Below are positions 33,869 to 43,590 of a stretch of DNA of 64,000 nucleotides, one piece after another. The position numbers and the translations under genes are program-made. The DNA lies in the NCBI RefSeq assembly GCF_014207955.1, contig NZ_JACHLK010000001.1, positions 898,560 through 962,559 of the forward strand, read 5' to 3'. Under the pieces are notes generated by a model. It saw only the letters and a program-made list of their open reading frames with translations, made no database searches and had not been told where the DNA came from. The DNA comes from Acidovorax soli. GTDB taxonomy: Bacteria; Pseudomonadota; Gammaproteobacteria; Burkholderiales; Burkholderiaceae_C. How positions within the stretch are numbered: the stretch's first letter is position 1; every line of letters starts with the position of its first letter.

Positions 33869-33981
33869 GTATTTCTCCAGAAAATGGGGTGTTAGTTTAA
33901 CGACGCTGTGTCAAGGCATGTAAAGGCTTGTCACGGCACAGCGGAAGAGGGAGTTCCGGCGGGTGCCGGCGGTTCCCTGCA

Positions 33982-34998
33982 TCAGGAGGCGGCGGCCCGT
34001 TGCAGCCGGTCGCGAACCCCCTCCCATTCGGGCGTTGCCGGCGGGGTCTCGATCCAGATGAGCTTCACGCCCTCGTCGTCGAAGCTGCGCAACACCGCAA
34101 ACAACTGCTGCGCCGTTGCGGCAGCATCATCGGGCATGCGGCGCATGACCAGCTTGGAAGAACGGGTGCGCAGCGCCGCGCGGGCATAGATCGCCATGTG
34201 GGCGGCGTCGGCACCCAGCAGGTCCAGGCCGGTCTGCAAGGCCTTGGCATCCATGAGGCGCACCTTGGCGTTGGGGGCATAGTGCGCCTCCAGCGTGCCC
34301 GAGGCACGTGGCGTGTGCTCGGGCAGCTCCTCTGGGGACAAGGGCTGCATGCCGCAGGCCCGTGCAATCTGCGTGCGCGTGATGGCCCCCGGGCGCAGCA
34401 GCACCGGCCGGCCGCGCGTGCAGTCGACGATGGTCGATTCGATCCCCACGCCGCAGGGCCCGCCGTCCAGCACCAGCAGCTCGCTGCCAAACTCGCTCGC
34501 CACATGCTGTGCCGTGGTCGGGCTCACCCGGCCGAATCGGTTGGCGCTGGGGGCGGCAACCCCCCAGACGGGTGGACCACCGAGTTCGCTGCCCTCGCCA
34601 GGGGCCGCACAGGCCGCGAGCAGCGCGTGCGCTACCGGGTGTGCCGGGCAGCGCAGGCCCACGCTGGCCTGTCCCCCGGTCGCTGCCGTGGCCACATCCG
34701 CCAGGCGCGGCAGGATGATGGTCAGGGGGCCGGGCCAGAACGCATCGACCAGGGCCTTGGCGAAGGCCGGGACCTCGCTCGCGAAATGGGCGATGCCCGA
34801 AGCATCGGCCACGTGCACGATCAGCGGGTGGTCGCTGGGCCGGCCCTTGGCCGCGAAGATCTGGGCCACGGCCGCATCGCTGCTGGCATCGGCGGCCAGG
34901 CCATACACCGTCTCGGTGGGCAGGCCCAGCAGGGCGCCGCTGCGCACCGTACGGGCGGCGGCGGCAATGGATTCGGGCTGGGTGCCGTCAAGGATCAT
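33982..34998 (-). CDS. sua5: L-threonylcarbamoyladenylate synthase, Sua5 type
   Basis: 338 residues. An N-terminal YrdC domain (LLGLPTETVYGLAADAS, KGRPSDHPLIVHV, GLRCPAHPVAHALL, APSANRFGRVSPTTAQHV) is joined to the C-terminal Sua5 domain (after ~residue 215), so it is the long Sua5 form and not TsaC. It makes threonylcarbamoyl-AMP from threonine, bicarbonate and ATP, the first step of t6A synthesis. ATG at 34998 gives the family N-terminus. It lies 19 bp after purK, so it is probably co-transcribed with purE-purK. Confidence 0.94.
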   Translation of the reverse strand: MILDGTQPESIAAAARTVRSGALLGLPTETVYGLAADASSDAAVAQIFAAKGRPSDHPLIVHVADASGIAHFASEVPAFAKALVDAFWPGPLTIILPRLADVATAATGGQASVGLRCPAHPVAHALLAACAAPGEGSELGGPPVWGVAAPSANRFGRVSPTTAQHVASEFGSELLVLDGGPCGVGIESTIVDCTRGRPVLLRPGAITRTQIARACGMQPLSPEELPEHTPRASGTLEAHYAPNAKVRLMDAKALQTGLDLLGADAAHMAIYARAALRTRSSKLVMRRMPDDAAATAQQLFAVLRSFDDEGVKLIWIETPPATPEWEGVRDRLQRAAAS

Positions 34999-35017
34999 GG
35001 AATGCGGTCCGGGCCGG

Positions 35018-36187
35018 TCAGAACGGGGCGATGCCCAGCAGGGCAGCGGCCTTGAGGGCGGTGGCGCGTGCGGCATCGGCACTGTCGGCGGTGATGTTCA
35101 GGTGCCCCATCTTGCGCCCGCGCTTGGCGTCGCGCTTGCCATACAGGTGCAGGTGGGTGCCGGGCAGGGCCAGGACCTCGGCCCAGGGGGGCGTCTGCTG
35201 GCTGCCGTCTGCGGCGAACCACAGGTCACCCAGCAGGTTGAGCATGAAGGCCGGGCTGTGCTGGCGTGGCTGCGTGAGCGGCAGGCCGGCCATGGTGCGC
35301 ACCTGCAGCTCGAACTGCGAGACGTCGCAGGCGTTCTGGCTGTAGTGGCCACTGTTGTGCGGGCGCGGCGCAATCTCGTTGACCACCAGGCTGCCGTCCT
35401 GCAGCACAAAGAACTCCACGCACAGCACGCCCACGTAGGCCAGGCCGGTGGCAATGGAGATGGCCCCGGCAATGGCCTGGCGGGCCACGGTGTCGGGCAG
35501 GTTGGCGGCATGCACCTCGGTCACTGCCAGGATGCCATCGCGGTGCAGGTTGCGCTGCACGGGCAGGTGCACACAGGCGCCATCGGCACCGCGCGCGACG
35601 ATGACCGAGCACTCCAGTGCCAGCGGCAGCATCTTTTCGAGCACACAGGCCACGCGGCCCACGGACTCCCAGGCCGCGGCCAGCTCGGCGGCGGTCTTCA
35701 CGCGCACCTGGCCCTTGCCGTCGTAGCCCATGCGGGCGGTCTTGAGGATGCCGGGCAGCAGGTCGGCGGGCACCGCGGCGAGTTGCTCGGCCGTTTCGAT
35801 CACGGCGTAGGGCGCGCACGCCACACCGCAGCGCACGAAATGGGCCTTTTCCTGCGCACGGTCCTGCGCCACGGCCACGGCACCCGCTGCAGGCGACACC
35901 GGGCGCAGCGCGCCCAGCGCTGCCAGGGCGGTGGCGGGCACGTTCTCAAACTCGGTGGTCACGGCATCGGCCAGGCGCGCCAGCTCGGCCAGGCCTGCCG
36001 CGTCTTCGTAGCCGGTCTGGACATGGTGGTGGCTCACCAGCCCTGCGGGGCTGGTGGGGTCGGCGTCGAGCACGGCGGTGAAATAGCCCATGGCCTGGGC
36101 CGCGTGCACGAACATGCGGCCGAGCTGGCCGCCGCCCAGGACGCCCAGGGTGGACCCAGGAAGAAGCGGTGCGGAAAGCGTGGTCAT
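35018..36187 (-). CDS. purK: 5-(carboxyamino)imidazole ribonucleotide synthase
   Basis: 389 residues, ATP-grasp enzyme that carboxylates AIR to N5-CAIR in purine synthesis. [20 protein letters not shown] is the N-terminal pre-ATP-grasp signature; [35 protein letters not shown] and [16 protein letters not shown] mark the ATP-grasp and substrate sites. Its start overlaps the purE stop by ATGA, and the PurE product uses N5-CAIR directly. Confidence 0.96.
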   Translation of the reverse strand: MTTLSAPLLPGSTLGVLGGGQLGRMFVHAAQAMGYFTAVLDADPTSPAGLVSHHHVQTGYEDAAGLAELARLADAVTTEFENVPATALAALGALRPVSPAAGAVAVAQDRAQEKAHFVRCGVACAPYAVIETAEQLAAVPADLLPGILKTARMGYDGKGQVRVKTAAELAAAWESVGRVACVLEKMLPLALECSVIVARGADGACVHLPVQRNLHRDGILAVTEVHAANLPDTVARQAIAGAISIATGLAYVGVLCVEFFVLQDGSLVVNEIAPRPHNSGHYSQNACDVSQFELQVRTMAGLPLTQPRQHSPAFMLNLLGDLWFAADGSQQTPPWAEVLALPGTHLHLYGKRDAKRGRKMGHLNITADSADAARATALKAAALLGIAPF

Positions 36188-36678
36188 GCGGCGGGGGGCA
36201 AGGCCATGTTGCGCGCCACTTCCGTCTGCTCGGCGCGGAAGGCTTCCAGGCGCTGGCGCAGTGCGGGGTTTTCGCTGGCCAGCAGGGCCACGGCGAACAG
36301 GGCTGCGTTGGCAGCGCCGGCCGTGCCAATGGCAAAGGTCGCCACCGGGATGCCCTTGGGCATCTGCACGATGCTGTGCAGCGAGTCCACGCCCTGCAGG
36401 TGGCGGCTGGCCACGGGCACACCCAGCACCGGCACGGTGGTCTTGGCGGCGATCATGCCGGGCAGGTGGGCTGCGCCGCCGGCACCGGCGATGATGGCCT
36501 TCAGGCCCCGGCCCGCGGCGGCCTCGGCGTAGGCGAACATGTCGTCGGGCATGCGGTGCGCCGACACCACGCGCGCCTCGTGGGAAATGCCGAATTGCTC
36601 AAGAATCTGCACTGCATGCTGCATGGTCTCCCAGTCGCTGCTGGAGCCCATGACCACGCCGATCTGGATGGGTTTCAT
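36184..36678 (-). CDS. purE: 5-(carboxyamino)imidazole ribonucleotide mutase
   Basis: 164 residues, class I PurE. The motif [18 protein letters not shown] and [16 protein letters not shown] (catalytic Ser and His region) and [17 protein letters not shown] are diagnostic. It isomerises N5-CAIR to CAIR. It starts the purE-purK-sua5 operon and is divergent from cnoX with 154 bp between the starts; purC is on the far side of cnoX, so it is a separate transcript. Confidence 0.96.
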   Translation of the reverse strand: MKPIQIGVVMGSSSDWETMQHAVQILEQFGISHEARVVSAHRMPDDMFAYAEAAAGRGLKAIIAGAGGAAHLPGMIAAKTTVPVLGVPVASRHLQGVDSLHSIVQMPKGIPVATFAIGTAGAANAALFAVALLASENPALRQRLEAFRAEQTEVARNMALPPAA

Positions 36679-36832
36679 GGTGTGTGTGGGGGCGCTTGGG
36701 CGGATTGCGGTCCGCCTGGGCGCTGTAGGTGGAACCCCCGATTTTACGATTTGCGATGGCCCCCCTGCCACGGGGTTGTTTCAATGCGCCAAAATAGCGC
36801 CAACTTGCTTCACCGGCCCTGGGCCCCCGACC

Positions 36833-37738
36833 ATGATTGATGTCACCGTAGAAAATTTTGAAGCCGAGGTGATTGCCGCCTCGATGGAAGTCCCGGTTCT
36901 GGTGGATTTCTGGGCGCCCTGGTGCGGCCCCTGCAAGTCGCTCGGCCCGGTGCTGGAGAAGCTCGAGACCGAATACGAAGGGCGTTTTCGCCTGGCCAAG
37001 ATCGATTCCGACCAGGAGCAGCAACTGGCCGGCATGTTCGGCATCCGCAGCATCCCGACCTGTGTGCTGCTCATGAACGGCCAGCCCGTGGATGGCTTCA
37101 TGGGCGCCCTGCCCGAAGGCAAGGTGCGCGAGTTCCTGGACAAGCACGTGCCCACGGCCGAGGCCCTGGAGGCTGAGGAGCAGGAAGAGGAGGCCCAGGA
37201 TGCCCTGGCCGATGGCGACACCGACACCGCGCTGGAAAAGCTGCAGCACGCCGTGGCGACCGACCCGGCCAATGACGATGCGCGCTTCGACTACGTCAAG
37301 CTGCTGCTGCAGCTGGGCCGCGACGACGACGCCAAGGTGGCCTTTGCCCCGGTGATCGCCAAGGCGCCCAATGCGCGCAAGATTGCTGCGCTCAAGGTCT
37401 GGATGGACGCCATCGACACCGTGGCCACCACCGAAGGCGCGGGCGACACCGCCGCCTTCGAGGCGAAGATCGCCGCCAACAAGCGCGACTTCGACGCCCG
37501 CCTGGCCCAGGCACGCTGGCTCATCACCGAGCAGCGCTGGACCGATGCCATGGACGAGCTGCTCGAGATCCTCATGCGCGACAAGGCCTGGGGCGACGAG
37601 GTGGCGCGCAAGACCTATGTGGCCATCCTGGAAATCATCGAGCCGCCCAAGCCCAAGGTGGCCGATGGGCAGATTCCCCCCGACGACCCGGTGGTGGCCA
37701 CCTACCGCCGCCGGCTGTCGAGCGTCGTGCTGAGCTAA
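36833..37738 (+). CDS. cnoX: thioredoxin-TPR co-chaperone CnoX/YbbN
   Basis: 301 residues. An N-terminal thioredoxin domain (to ~108) with the intact redox motif WCGPC (Cys31, Cys34) is followed by an acidic linker (EAEEQEEEAQDALADGD) and helical TPR repeats. CnoX proteins hold unfolded substrates and pass them to GroEL and DnaK. E. coli YbbN lacks the CxxC pair, whereas some relatives keep it and act as oxidoreductases, as this one could. AAAATAG 40 nt upstream may be part of a -10. A bidirectional terminator separates it from purC. Confidence 0.9.
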   Translation: MIDVTVENFEAEVIAASMEVPVLVDFWAPWCGPCKSLGPVLEKLETEYEGRFRLAKIDSDQEQQLAGMFGIRSIPTCVLLMNGQPVDGFMGALPEGKVREFLDKHVPTAEALEAEEQEEEAQDALADGDTDTALEKLQHAVATDPANDDARFDYVKLLLQLGRDDDAKVAFAPVIAKAPNARKIAALKVWMDAIDTVATTEGAGDTAAFEAKIAANKRDFDARLAQARWLITEQRWTDAMDELLEILMRDKAWGDEVARKTYVAILEIIEPPKPKVADGQIPPDDPVVATYRRRLSSVVLS

Positions 37739-37755
37739 ATCCGCGCGCCCCATGC

Positions 37756-37781
37756 AAAAAGGCTCCCGAGGGAGCCTTTTT
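37756..37781. terminator. bidirectional rho-independent terminator between cnoX and purC
   Basis: AAAAAGGCTCCC-GA-GGGAGCCTTTTT: a perfect 7-bp stem flanked by five As and five Ts, placed between the convergent stops. Confidence 0.92.
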
Positions 37782-37801
37782 GCGTTGCCGGGGCCGGAAA
37801 A

Positions 37802-38722
37802 TCAGCCCACCAGGCGTTCCAGCGCTTCGCGGTACTTGGCTGCGGTCTTCTCGATCACTTCGCGCGGCAGGCGCGGCGAGGGCGGGGTCTTGTCCCAGGG
37901 CTTGCCGTTGATCTGGGCCTGCTCCAGCCAGTCGCGCACGAACTGCTTGTCGTAGCTGGGCGGGTTCTGGCCGGCGGCCAGGGCTGCCTCGTAGCCCTCC
38001 ACGGGCCAGTAGCGCGAGCTGTCGGGGGTGAGCACCTCGTCCATCAGCACCAGGGTGCCATCGGGCGCCAGGCCGAACTCGAATTTCGTGTCGGCGATGA
38101 TCATGCCCTTGGTGAGGGCGATCTCGGCCGCGGCCTGGTAGATGGCGATGCTCAGGTCGCGGATCTTCGTGGCCAGCGGCAGGCCGATCATCTCCACCGT
38201 GCGCTCGAAGGTGATGTTCTCGTCGTGCTCGCCCGCGGCCGCCTTGGCGGCCGGGGTGTAGATGGGCGCAGGCAGCTTGGCGGCATTGGTCAGGCCTTCG
38301 GGCAGGGGCACGCCGCAGACCGAGCGCGATTCCTGGTATTCCTTCCAGCCGCTGCCGGCCAGGTAGCCGCGCACCACGGCTTCCACGGGAATCGGCTGCA
38401 GGCGCTGCACCAGCATCGAGCGGCCGCGGATCTGCGCGGCCTCGGCCGGGGTGACCACGCTCTCCGGGGCATCGCCGGTCAGGTGGTTGGGGCAGATGTG
38501 GCCGAGCTTGTCGAACCAGAACAGCGCCATCTGCGTGAGCAGCTCGCCCTTGCCGGGGATGGGTTCGCCCATGATCACGTCGAAGGCCGAGAGGCGGTCG
38601 CTGGCCACCATCAGGATGCGGTCGTCGCCCACGGCGTAGTTGTCGCGCACCTTGCCGCGCGCCAGCAGGGGCAGCGAGGTCAGGGCAGAGGTGTGCAGGG
38701 CATTGGAGCTTGGCTGGGTCAT
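37802..38722 (-). CDS. purC: phosphoribosylaminoimidazole-succinocarboxamide synthase
   Basis: 306 residues, the long PurC form found in many betaproteobacteria and yeast. It couples CAIR with aspartate using ATP. Motifs: [30 protein letters not shown] at the N-terminus (key parts RGKVRDNY and [10 protein letters not shown]), [30 protein letters not shown] and [23 protein letters not shown] hexamer on the minus strand (38819-38824) may be the -10. It is divergent from an MFS gene. Confidence 0.95.
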   Translation of the reverse strand: MTQPSSNALHTSALTSLPLLARGKVRDNYAVGDDRILMVASDRLSAFDVIMGEPIPGKGELLTQMALFWFDKLGHICPNHLTGDAPESVVTPAEAAQIRGRSMLVQRLQPIPVEAVVRGYLAGSGWKEYQESRSVCGVPLPEGLTNAAKLPAPIYTPAAKAAAGEHDENITFERTVEMIGLPLATKIRDLSIAIYQAAAEIALTKGMIIADTKFEFGLAPDGTLVLMDEVLTPDSSRYWPVEGYEAALAAGQNPPSYDKQFVRDWLEQAQINGKPWDKTPPSPRLPREVIEKTAAKYREALERLVG

Positions 38723-38926
38723 GGTGTCGGTGTGGGCAGTCGATGTCCGCTGCGGTCAGGCCTGGGAAAAGGGAGGGCGCGCACCCGCGCGGCCACGTTC
38801 GCTGTACAGCGTGGCGATTTTACGCGCCGGGGCGGTACGGCCGGTGGGACGGGGGCTTGTGGCCCATCCCGAGGGGCGGCACACTGCCGGGCTTGCTTTC
38901 ACCATGCCCTCGCCGGCAACGCCCCT

Positions 38927-40156
38927 GTGCCCACGTCCCATCCCCTGACTCCCCGCCGCGAACTGTGGCTGCTGCTGACCCTGGCGGGCGTGCAGTTCAC
39001 GCACATCCTGGATTTCATGATCATGATGCCGCTGGGCCCGCAGCTCACGCGCATCTTTGCCATCAGCGACGCGCAGTTCGGCCTGCTGGTGTCGGCCTAC
39101 ACGCTTTCGGCCGGTGCATCGGGCCTGCTGGCCTCGACCTACATCGACCGCTTCGGCCGCAAGCGCCTGCTGCTGGCGCTGTACGCGCTGTTCGGCCTGG
39201 CCACCCTGGCCTGTGGCCTGGCGCCCACCTACGCCACGCTCATGGTGGCGCGCGTGCTGGCCGGCATGTTCGGCGGCGTGCTCTCGGCCCTGTGCCAGAC
39301 TGTGGTGGCTGATGTGGTGCCCTTCGAGCGGCGCGGGCGCGCCATGGGCATCGTCATGACCTCGTTCTCGGTGTCCACGGTGGCCGGGGTTCCGCTCGGG
39401 CTGGTGCTGGCCGAGCATGGCGGCTGGCACATGCCCTTCTTCGCGATTGCCGCGATGTGTGCGCTGTTGCTGGTGTTTGCCGCGCGCACGCTGCCCACCC
39501 TGGATGCCCACCTGGCGGCTGGCCAGCAGCGCACGGCGCTGGGCGGCATTGCCGAGGTGCTCAGGGACGCCAACCACCGCTGGGCCTTCGTGTTCTCGGG
39601 CCTCTTGATGTCCACCGGCTTCACGGTGATCCCCTACATCACGATCTACATGCAGGCCAATGCCGGCGTGCGCACCGACCAGGTGCCGCTGATCTACCTG
39701 TGCGGCGGGGTCGTGACCCTGTTCACCGCGCGCCTGTTCGGGCGGCTCACGGATGCGCGCGGTAAGGTGCGTACCTTCCGCTGGCTGGCCCTGGCAGTGG
39801 GGCCCTGCCTGCTCGGCATCACCACGGTGCATGGGGTGCCGCTGTGGGCCGTGCTCACGGTCTCCACGCTGATGTTCGCTTTCATGAGCGGGCGCATGAT
39901 CCCGGGCATGGCCATCATCACCTCGGCCGCCAATCCGCAGCTGCGCGGCACGTTCATGACGCTCAATGCCTCGGTGCAATCGGCGGCCATGGGGGTGGCT
40001 TCGCTGGTCGGGGGCGTGCTGATCAGCCGGGATGCCCAGGGGCTGGTGCAGGGCTACTGGATGGCTGCCGTGGTCGGCATCGTTGCCAGCGTGCTGTCCA
40101 TCGTGGTGGTGGGGCGGCTGGTGCTGCATGGCGCAGCGCCGGGGCGGGCGGCATAA
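38927..40156 (+). CDS. MFS transporter
   Basis: 409 residues with 12 predicted membrane helices. The MFS loop motif between helices 2 and 3 is DRFGRKRLLLALYA, and the first helix begins LWLLLTLAGVQFTHILDFMI; this is the AraJ/sugar-efflux-like branch. The substrate is unknown. The start is GTG at 38927, which gives a short cytoplasmic tail (VPTSHPLTPRREL); no ATG in frame fits. The 204-bp region shared with purC contains the start region and possibly both promoters. Confidence 0.87.
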   Translation: MPTSHPLTPRRELWLLLTLAGVQFTHILDFMIMMPLGPQLTRIFAISDAQFGLLVSAYTLSAGASGLLASTYIDRFGRKRLLLALYALFGLATLACGLAPTYATLMVARVLAGMFGGVLSALCQTVVADVVPFERRGRAMGIVMTSFSVSTVAGVPLGLVLAEHGGWHMPFFAIAAMCALLLVFAARTLPTLDAHLAAGQQRTALGGIAEVLRDANHRWAFVFSGLLMSTGFTVIPYITIYMQANAGVRTDQVPLIYLCGGVVTLFTARLFGRLTDARGKVRTFRWLALAVGPCLLGITTVHGVPLWAVLTVSTLMFAFMSGRMIPGMAIITSAANPQLRGTFMTLNASVQSAAMGVASLVGGVLISRDAQGLVQGYWMAAVVGIVASVLSIVVVGRLVLHGAAPGRAA

Positions 40157-40269
40157 GAGGGCCGGGTTCCCCGGGTCAACCGGCTCCCGGTCGACTTTGC
40201 CATTGTGCGCCCTTTTCGGGCTGCTGGCACCTTGGCCGGCATAACCCAGTGGGCGGGGGCGGTATGGGA

Positions 40270-40298
40270 TTGCATTTCGGGGACGGCGGGCGCATAGT
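40270..40298 (+). promoter_or_regulatory. sigma-70-type promoter of hpf
   Basis: TTGCAT (40270-40275), a 17-bp spacer, then CATAGT (40293-40298). The predicted start near 40305 gives an 85-nt leader before the hpf ATG. The other 110 bp of this 234-bp gap hold nothing I recognise. Confidence 0.55.
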
Positions 40299-40390
40299 GA
40301 ACCCGTCGATGGATGCATCCAAGTTCGCCAGGCCGCAACTCTGATCAAGGGCGGCCATTTGTTCCACCGTGAGCCACAGGAGACTTATTT

Positions 40391-40726
40391 ATGAACTTGA
40401 CGATCAGCGGTCACCACCTCGAAGTTACCCCAGCGCTGCGCAGTTACGTGACAACCAAGCTGGACCGGATCAATCGCCATTTCGACCAAGTAGTAGACGT
40501 CAAGGTGCTGCTGACAGTAGAGAAGCAAAAGGAAAAGGAAAAGCGCCAGCGAGCGGAATGCAACATCCATGTGAAAGGCAATGACCTGTTTGCCGAAAGT
40601 TCCCACTCGGACCTGTATGCTGCGGTGGATGAGCTGGTTGACAAGATGGACCGCCAGGTGGTGCGCCACAAGGACCGCCTGCAGGACCACCACCACGAAG
40701 CTGCCAAGCGCGAAATGCACGCCTGA
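40391..40726 (+). CDS. hpf: ribosome hibernation promoting factor, short form
   Basis: 111 residues. [20 protein letters not shown] and [19 protein letters not shown] are the HPF/YfiA N-terminal half; the absence of a second domain makes it the short type, with a His-rich tail ([12 protein letters not shown]). It binds the 30S decoding region and promotes 100S dimers in stationary phase. In many proteobacteria hpf follows rpoN; here rpoN is missing upstream. CAGGAG lies before the ATG. A terminator separates it from ptsN. Confidence 0.93.
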   Translation: MNLTISGHHLEVTPALRSYVTTKLDRINRHFDQVVDVKVLLTVEKQKEKEKRQRAECNIHVKGNDLFAESSHSDLYAAVDELVDKMDRQVVRHKDRLQDHHHEAAKREMHA

Positions 40727-40748
40727 GCGTTGCATTGCGGCCCACAGC

Positions 40749-40774
40749 AACCGCCCCTGGAGGCGGTTTTTTTG
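40749..40774 (+). terminator. rho-independent terminator after hpf
   Basis: AACCGCC-CCTGGA-GGCGGTT, a 7-bp stem, is followed by a run of Ts. It implies that ptsN needs its own promoter. Confidence 0.88.
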
Positions 40775-40789
40775 TGGCCCCTTGTAAAT

Positions 40790-40820
40790 TGCTCAGGGTT
40801 TTTGCCAATATGTGCATAAT
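40790..40820 (+). promoter_or_regulatory. promoter of ptsN
   Basis: CATAAT (40815-40820) is a 5-of-6 match to a -10; TTGCTC (40790-40795) is a -35 with a long spacer of 19 bp. Transcription would start near 40827, only ~8 nt before the ptsN ATG at 40835. Confidence 0.45.
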
Positions 40821-40834
40821 TGTTACCTCTGACC

Positions 40835-41302
40835 ATGAACCGACTCGCCTCCATCCTGCCTCCCGCCCAAGTGCTTGTGAGCGTGGACTCCACCAGCAAG
40901 AAGCGTGCTTTTGAAGAGGCGGGTCTGCTGTTCGAGAGCCAGCACGGGCTCTCGCGTGCCCTGATCACCGACAGCCTGTTCGCGCGCGAGCGCCTGGGCT
41001 CCACGGGCCTGGGCCATGGCGTAGCCATCCCGCACGGCCGCATCAAGGGCCTGAAGGCCCCCATGGCCGCCGTGTTCCAGTTGGCCCACCCCATCGGCTT
41101 CGATGCCCCCGACGAAATGCCGGTGGCCCTGCTGATCTTCCTCCTGGTGCCCGAGGCGGCGACCCAGAAGCACCTGGAAATCCTGTCGGAAATCGCCGAA
41201 CTGCTGAGCGACTCCGCGCTGCGCGAAAAGCTCAAGGCCAGCACCGACGCCGCCGAACTGCACGGCATGATCGCCGGTTGGCAGTCCACCCAGGCTGCCT
41301 GA
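40835..41302 (+). CDS. ptsN: nitrogen PTS EIIA component
   Basis: 155 residues. His67 in [15 protein letters not shown] is the phosphorylation site of EIIA-Ntr. It takes phosphate from NPr and, unphosphorylated, regulates K+ transport and other systems in related bacteria. This is notable because trk and kup genes lie further on in the same window. No Shine-Dalgarno is visible before ATG 40835, in keeping with a very short leader. It is followed 37 bp later by hprK. Confidence 0.93.
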   Translation: MNRLASILPPAQVLVSVDSTSKKRAFEEAGLLFESQHGLSRALITDSLFARERLGSTGLGHGVAIPHGRIKGLKAPMAAVFQLAHPIGFDAPDEMPVALLIFLLVPEAATQKHLEILSEIAELLSDSALREKLKASTDAAELHGMIAGWQSTQAA

Positions 41303-41339
41303 GCCCTGCGGCACCGCGCATTCCCCCCGCAGCCCGGCC

Positions 41340-42296
41340 GTGAAACCCAATGTCGTCAGCGCCGATGTCCTGTTCGAGGAATTCCGCAGCGCGCTGAAAT
41401 GGGAGTGGGTCGCAGGCCTGGGGGCCTCCGAGCGCCGCTTCGACGAGGTGGCGGTGCGCTCGGCCCGCTCGGGCGCCGACCTGGTCGGCTACCTCAACTA
41501 CATCCACCCCTACCGGGTGCAGATCCTGGGTGAGCGCGAGATTGCCTACCTGAGCAATGCCTCGCCCGACGACTGCAAGCGCCGCATCGCCCGCATCGTG
41601 ACCCTGGAGCCACCGGTGCTGGTGCTGGCCGACAACCAGACCGCCCCCGATGCGCTGGTCTCGATGTGCGAGCGCGCGCAGATCCCGATGTTCTCCACGC
41701 ACGAGTCCTCGGCGTTCGTGATCGACGTGCTGCGGGCCTACCTGTCCAAGCATTTCGCCGACCGCACCACCATGCACGGCGTGTTCATGGACATCCTGGG
41801 CCTGGGGGTCATGATCACCGGCGAATCGGGCCTGGGCAAGAGCGAGCTCGGCCTGGAGCTGATCTCGCGTGGCAACGGCCTGGTGGCCGACGACGCGGTG
41901 GACCTGTTCCGCATCAACCAGACCACCATCGAGGGCAAGTGCCCCGAGCTGCTGCAGAACCTGCTGGAAGTGCGCGGCATCGGTCTGCTCGATATCCGTG
42001 CCATCTTCGGCGAGACGGCCGTGCGCCGCAAGATGCGCCTGAAGCTCATCGTGCACCTGGTGCGCAAGGAAACGCTGGAGCGTGACTACGAACGCCTGCC
42101 CTACGAACCGCTGACCCAGGACGTGCTGGGCGTGCCCGTGCTCAAGGTGGTGATCCAGGTGGTCGCCGGCCGCAACATCGCCGTGCTGGTCGAAGCCGCG
42201 GTGCGCAACACCATCCTGCAGCTGCGCGGCATCGACACCTACCAGGAATTCGTCGAACGCCACCGCCGCGCCATGGAGCGCGACACCGGCGGCTAG
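41340..42296 (+). CDS. hprK: HPr kinase/phosphorylase
   Basis: 318 residues. The P-loop [18 protein letters not shown] and the HprK signature [18 protein letters not shown] are clear. It phosphorylates HPr on a serine. In betaproteobacteria hprK sits with ptsN, as here. The start is GTG at 41340. A dispersed repeat on the opposite strand fills the gap to fur. Confidence 0.95.
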   Translation: MKPNVVSADVLFEEFRSALKWEWVAGLGASERRFDEVAVRSARSGADLVGYLNYIHPYRVQILGEREIAYLSNASPDDCKRRIARIVTLEPPVLVLADNQTAPDALVSMCERAQIPMFSTHESSAFVIDVLRAYLSKHFADRTTMHGVFMDILGLGVMITGESGLGKSELGLELISRGNGLVADDAVDLFRINQTTIEGKCPELLQNLLEVRGIGLLDIRAIFGETAVRRKMRLKLIVHLVRKETLERDYERLPYEPLTQDVLGVPVLKVVIQVVAGRNIAVLVEAAVRNTILQLRGIDTYQEFVERHRRAMERDTGG

Positions 42297-42309
42297 AGCT
42301 CAGGCCGCC

Positions 42310-42412
42310 AAAACTGGCGCGGCCGAGGCCAGTGCTCCCGCGCAAGGGCCGCCCCGCCGCGCTGGGAGCGTCCCCCCTCTGGGGGGAAGGCGCCGAAGGC
42401 GACTCAGGGGGG
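42310..42412 (-). repeat. dispersed 3'-end repeat, copy 2
   Basis: Begins 2 nt after the fur stop, minus strand: CCCCCCTGAGTCGCCTTCGG, CGCCTTCCCCCCAGAGGGG, then the conserved tail AGCGCGGCGGGGCGGCCC, TTGCGCGGGAGCACTGGC and CGCCAGTTTT. It occupies almost the whole gap between the convergent fur and hprK genes. Confidence 0.8.
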
Positions 42413-42414
42413 AT

Positions 42415-42831
42415 TCACTTCTTGGCGCAATCGGCGCACTGGCCGTACAGCGCCATGGTGTGGTCCTGCACCACCCAGCCCTTGGACTTGGCCACCATCT
42501 GCTGGCGCTTCTCGATCTCGGGGTCGTAGAACTCCTCGACCTTGCCGCACGAGGTGCAGACGAAGTGGTCATGGTGCGAGCCCTCGTTGAGCTCGTACAC
42601 GGCCTTGCCGCTCTCGAAATTGCTGCGGATCAGGATGCCGGCCTGCTCGAACTGCGTGAGCACGCGGTACACCGTGGCCAGGCCGATGTCCGAGCGCTCC
42701 TCGAGCAGTACGCGGAACACGTCTTCGGCCGTCATGTGGCGCTGCGTGCCCTTCTGGAAGATCTCCATGATCTTCAGGCGCGGCAGGGTTGCCTTCAGGC
42801 CGGTGCTTTTGAGTTCGTCGATATTGGTCAT
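42415..42831 (-). CDS. fur: ferric uptake regulator
   Basis: 138 residues. An N-terminal winged helix ([14 protein letters not shown] through [16 protein letters not shown]) is followed by the metal-binding dimerisation domain. Metal ligands: HHDH (His86, His87, His89), Cys92-Cys95 (VCTSCGK) and Cys132-Cys135 (QCADCAKK), the full set of a structural-zinc Fur. It represses iron uptake genes when Fe2+ is bound. It is divergent from bamE with 92 bp between the starts. exbBD, a TonB-type energising pair, follows a few genes later. Confidence 0.96.
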   Translation of the reverse strand: MTNIDELKSTGLKATLPRLKIMEIFQKGTQRHMTAEDVFRVLLEERSDIGLATVYRVLTQFEQAGILIRSNFESGKAVYELNEGSHHDHFVCTSCGKVEEFYDPEIEKRQQMVAKSKGWVVQDHTMALYGQCADCAKK

Positions 42832-42923
42832 GGATGGGTCCTGGTTGCCGGTGTCCCGGGAAAGGCAGGGAGCGAGAGGCTGCCGCTACAATGGTTTGAA
42901 TCATATCCTCAGGTCTTTCTCCC

Positions 42924-43496
42924 ATGCCAGTCAATGCCCGTATCCACGCCCGCCTGGGCTCGATCCTGTTGCTGGGTGCTGCCATCGGTACCCTGGCGGG
43001 GTGCGGCAGCCTGGACGGCGCCAGCCGCCGCCTGGCCACCGTGGTCACGCCGTACAAGATCGACATCGTGCAAGGCAATTTCGTCTCGCGTGAGCAGGTC
43101 GAGGCCCTGAAACCCGGCCTGAGCCGCCAGCAGGTGCGCGAAATCCTGGGCACCCCCCTGGTGACCAGCCTGTTCCATGCCAACCGCTGGGAATACGTCT
43201 TTACGCTGAAGAAACCTTCGGCCGAGCTCGTGACCCGCAAGCTCACGGTGTTCTTCGAAGGCGATGTGCTGGCCCGATCGGAAGGCGACGAAATGCCCTC
43301 CGAGGCCGAATTCGTCGCCTCACTCGACGGTGGCCGCGCAGGCAAGGGCAAGGTGCCCGTGCTGGAGGCGACGCAAGACCAACTGGCGCGCTACCCCGCG
43401 CGCAAGGCCGAAACCCCTGCCGAAAAGGCGGCCGACGCAGCCCCGCAGGAAATGGCCCCCACCCGCTATCCGCCTCTCGAAGCGCCTGGGCGCTGA
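42924..43496 (+). CDS. bamE: outer membrane assembly lipoprotein BamE
   Basis: 190 residues, longer than E. coli BamE (113) because of a Pro/Ala-rich C-terminal tail. Lipobox Cys27 (IGTLAGCGS). The BamE core is [40 protein letters not shown] in outline (key pieces IVQGNFVS and [13 protein letters not shown]), ending near YVFTLKK. It is part of the beta-barrel assembly machine. TACAAT (near 42890) is a possible -10. It leads dapB, 94 bp away. Confidence 0.93.
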   Translation: MPVNARIHARLGSILLLGAAIGTLAGCGSLDGASRRLATVVTPYKIDIVQGNFVSREQVEALKPGLSRQQVREILGTPLVTSLFHANRWEYVFTLKKPSAELVTRKLTVFFEGDVLARSEGDEMPSEAEFVASLDGGRAGKGKVPVLEATQDQLARYPARKAETPAEKAADAAPQEMAPTRYPPLEAPGR

Positions 43497-43590
43497 CAAG
43501 GCCGCTTTCTGGGCGTGCAGGCGCGTAACCAGAGGGCTTTTTCTTCATTGTTTTTGGTCTGCCGACCATTTTTGCGAATCCAGGAAACAC

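Noticed and set aside
38225..38926. Upstream extension of the MFS frame by over 200 codons
   Set aside because: It lies antisense to purC and the translation is Gly/Arg/His-rich; helix 1 of the transporter starts just after GTG 38927.
40224..40241. Possible sigma-54 promoter (TGGCAC...GGCA) before hpf
   Set aside because: The spacing between GG and GC is off by one base from the strict -24/-12 rule, and a good sigma-70 promoter is at 40270-40298.
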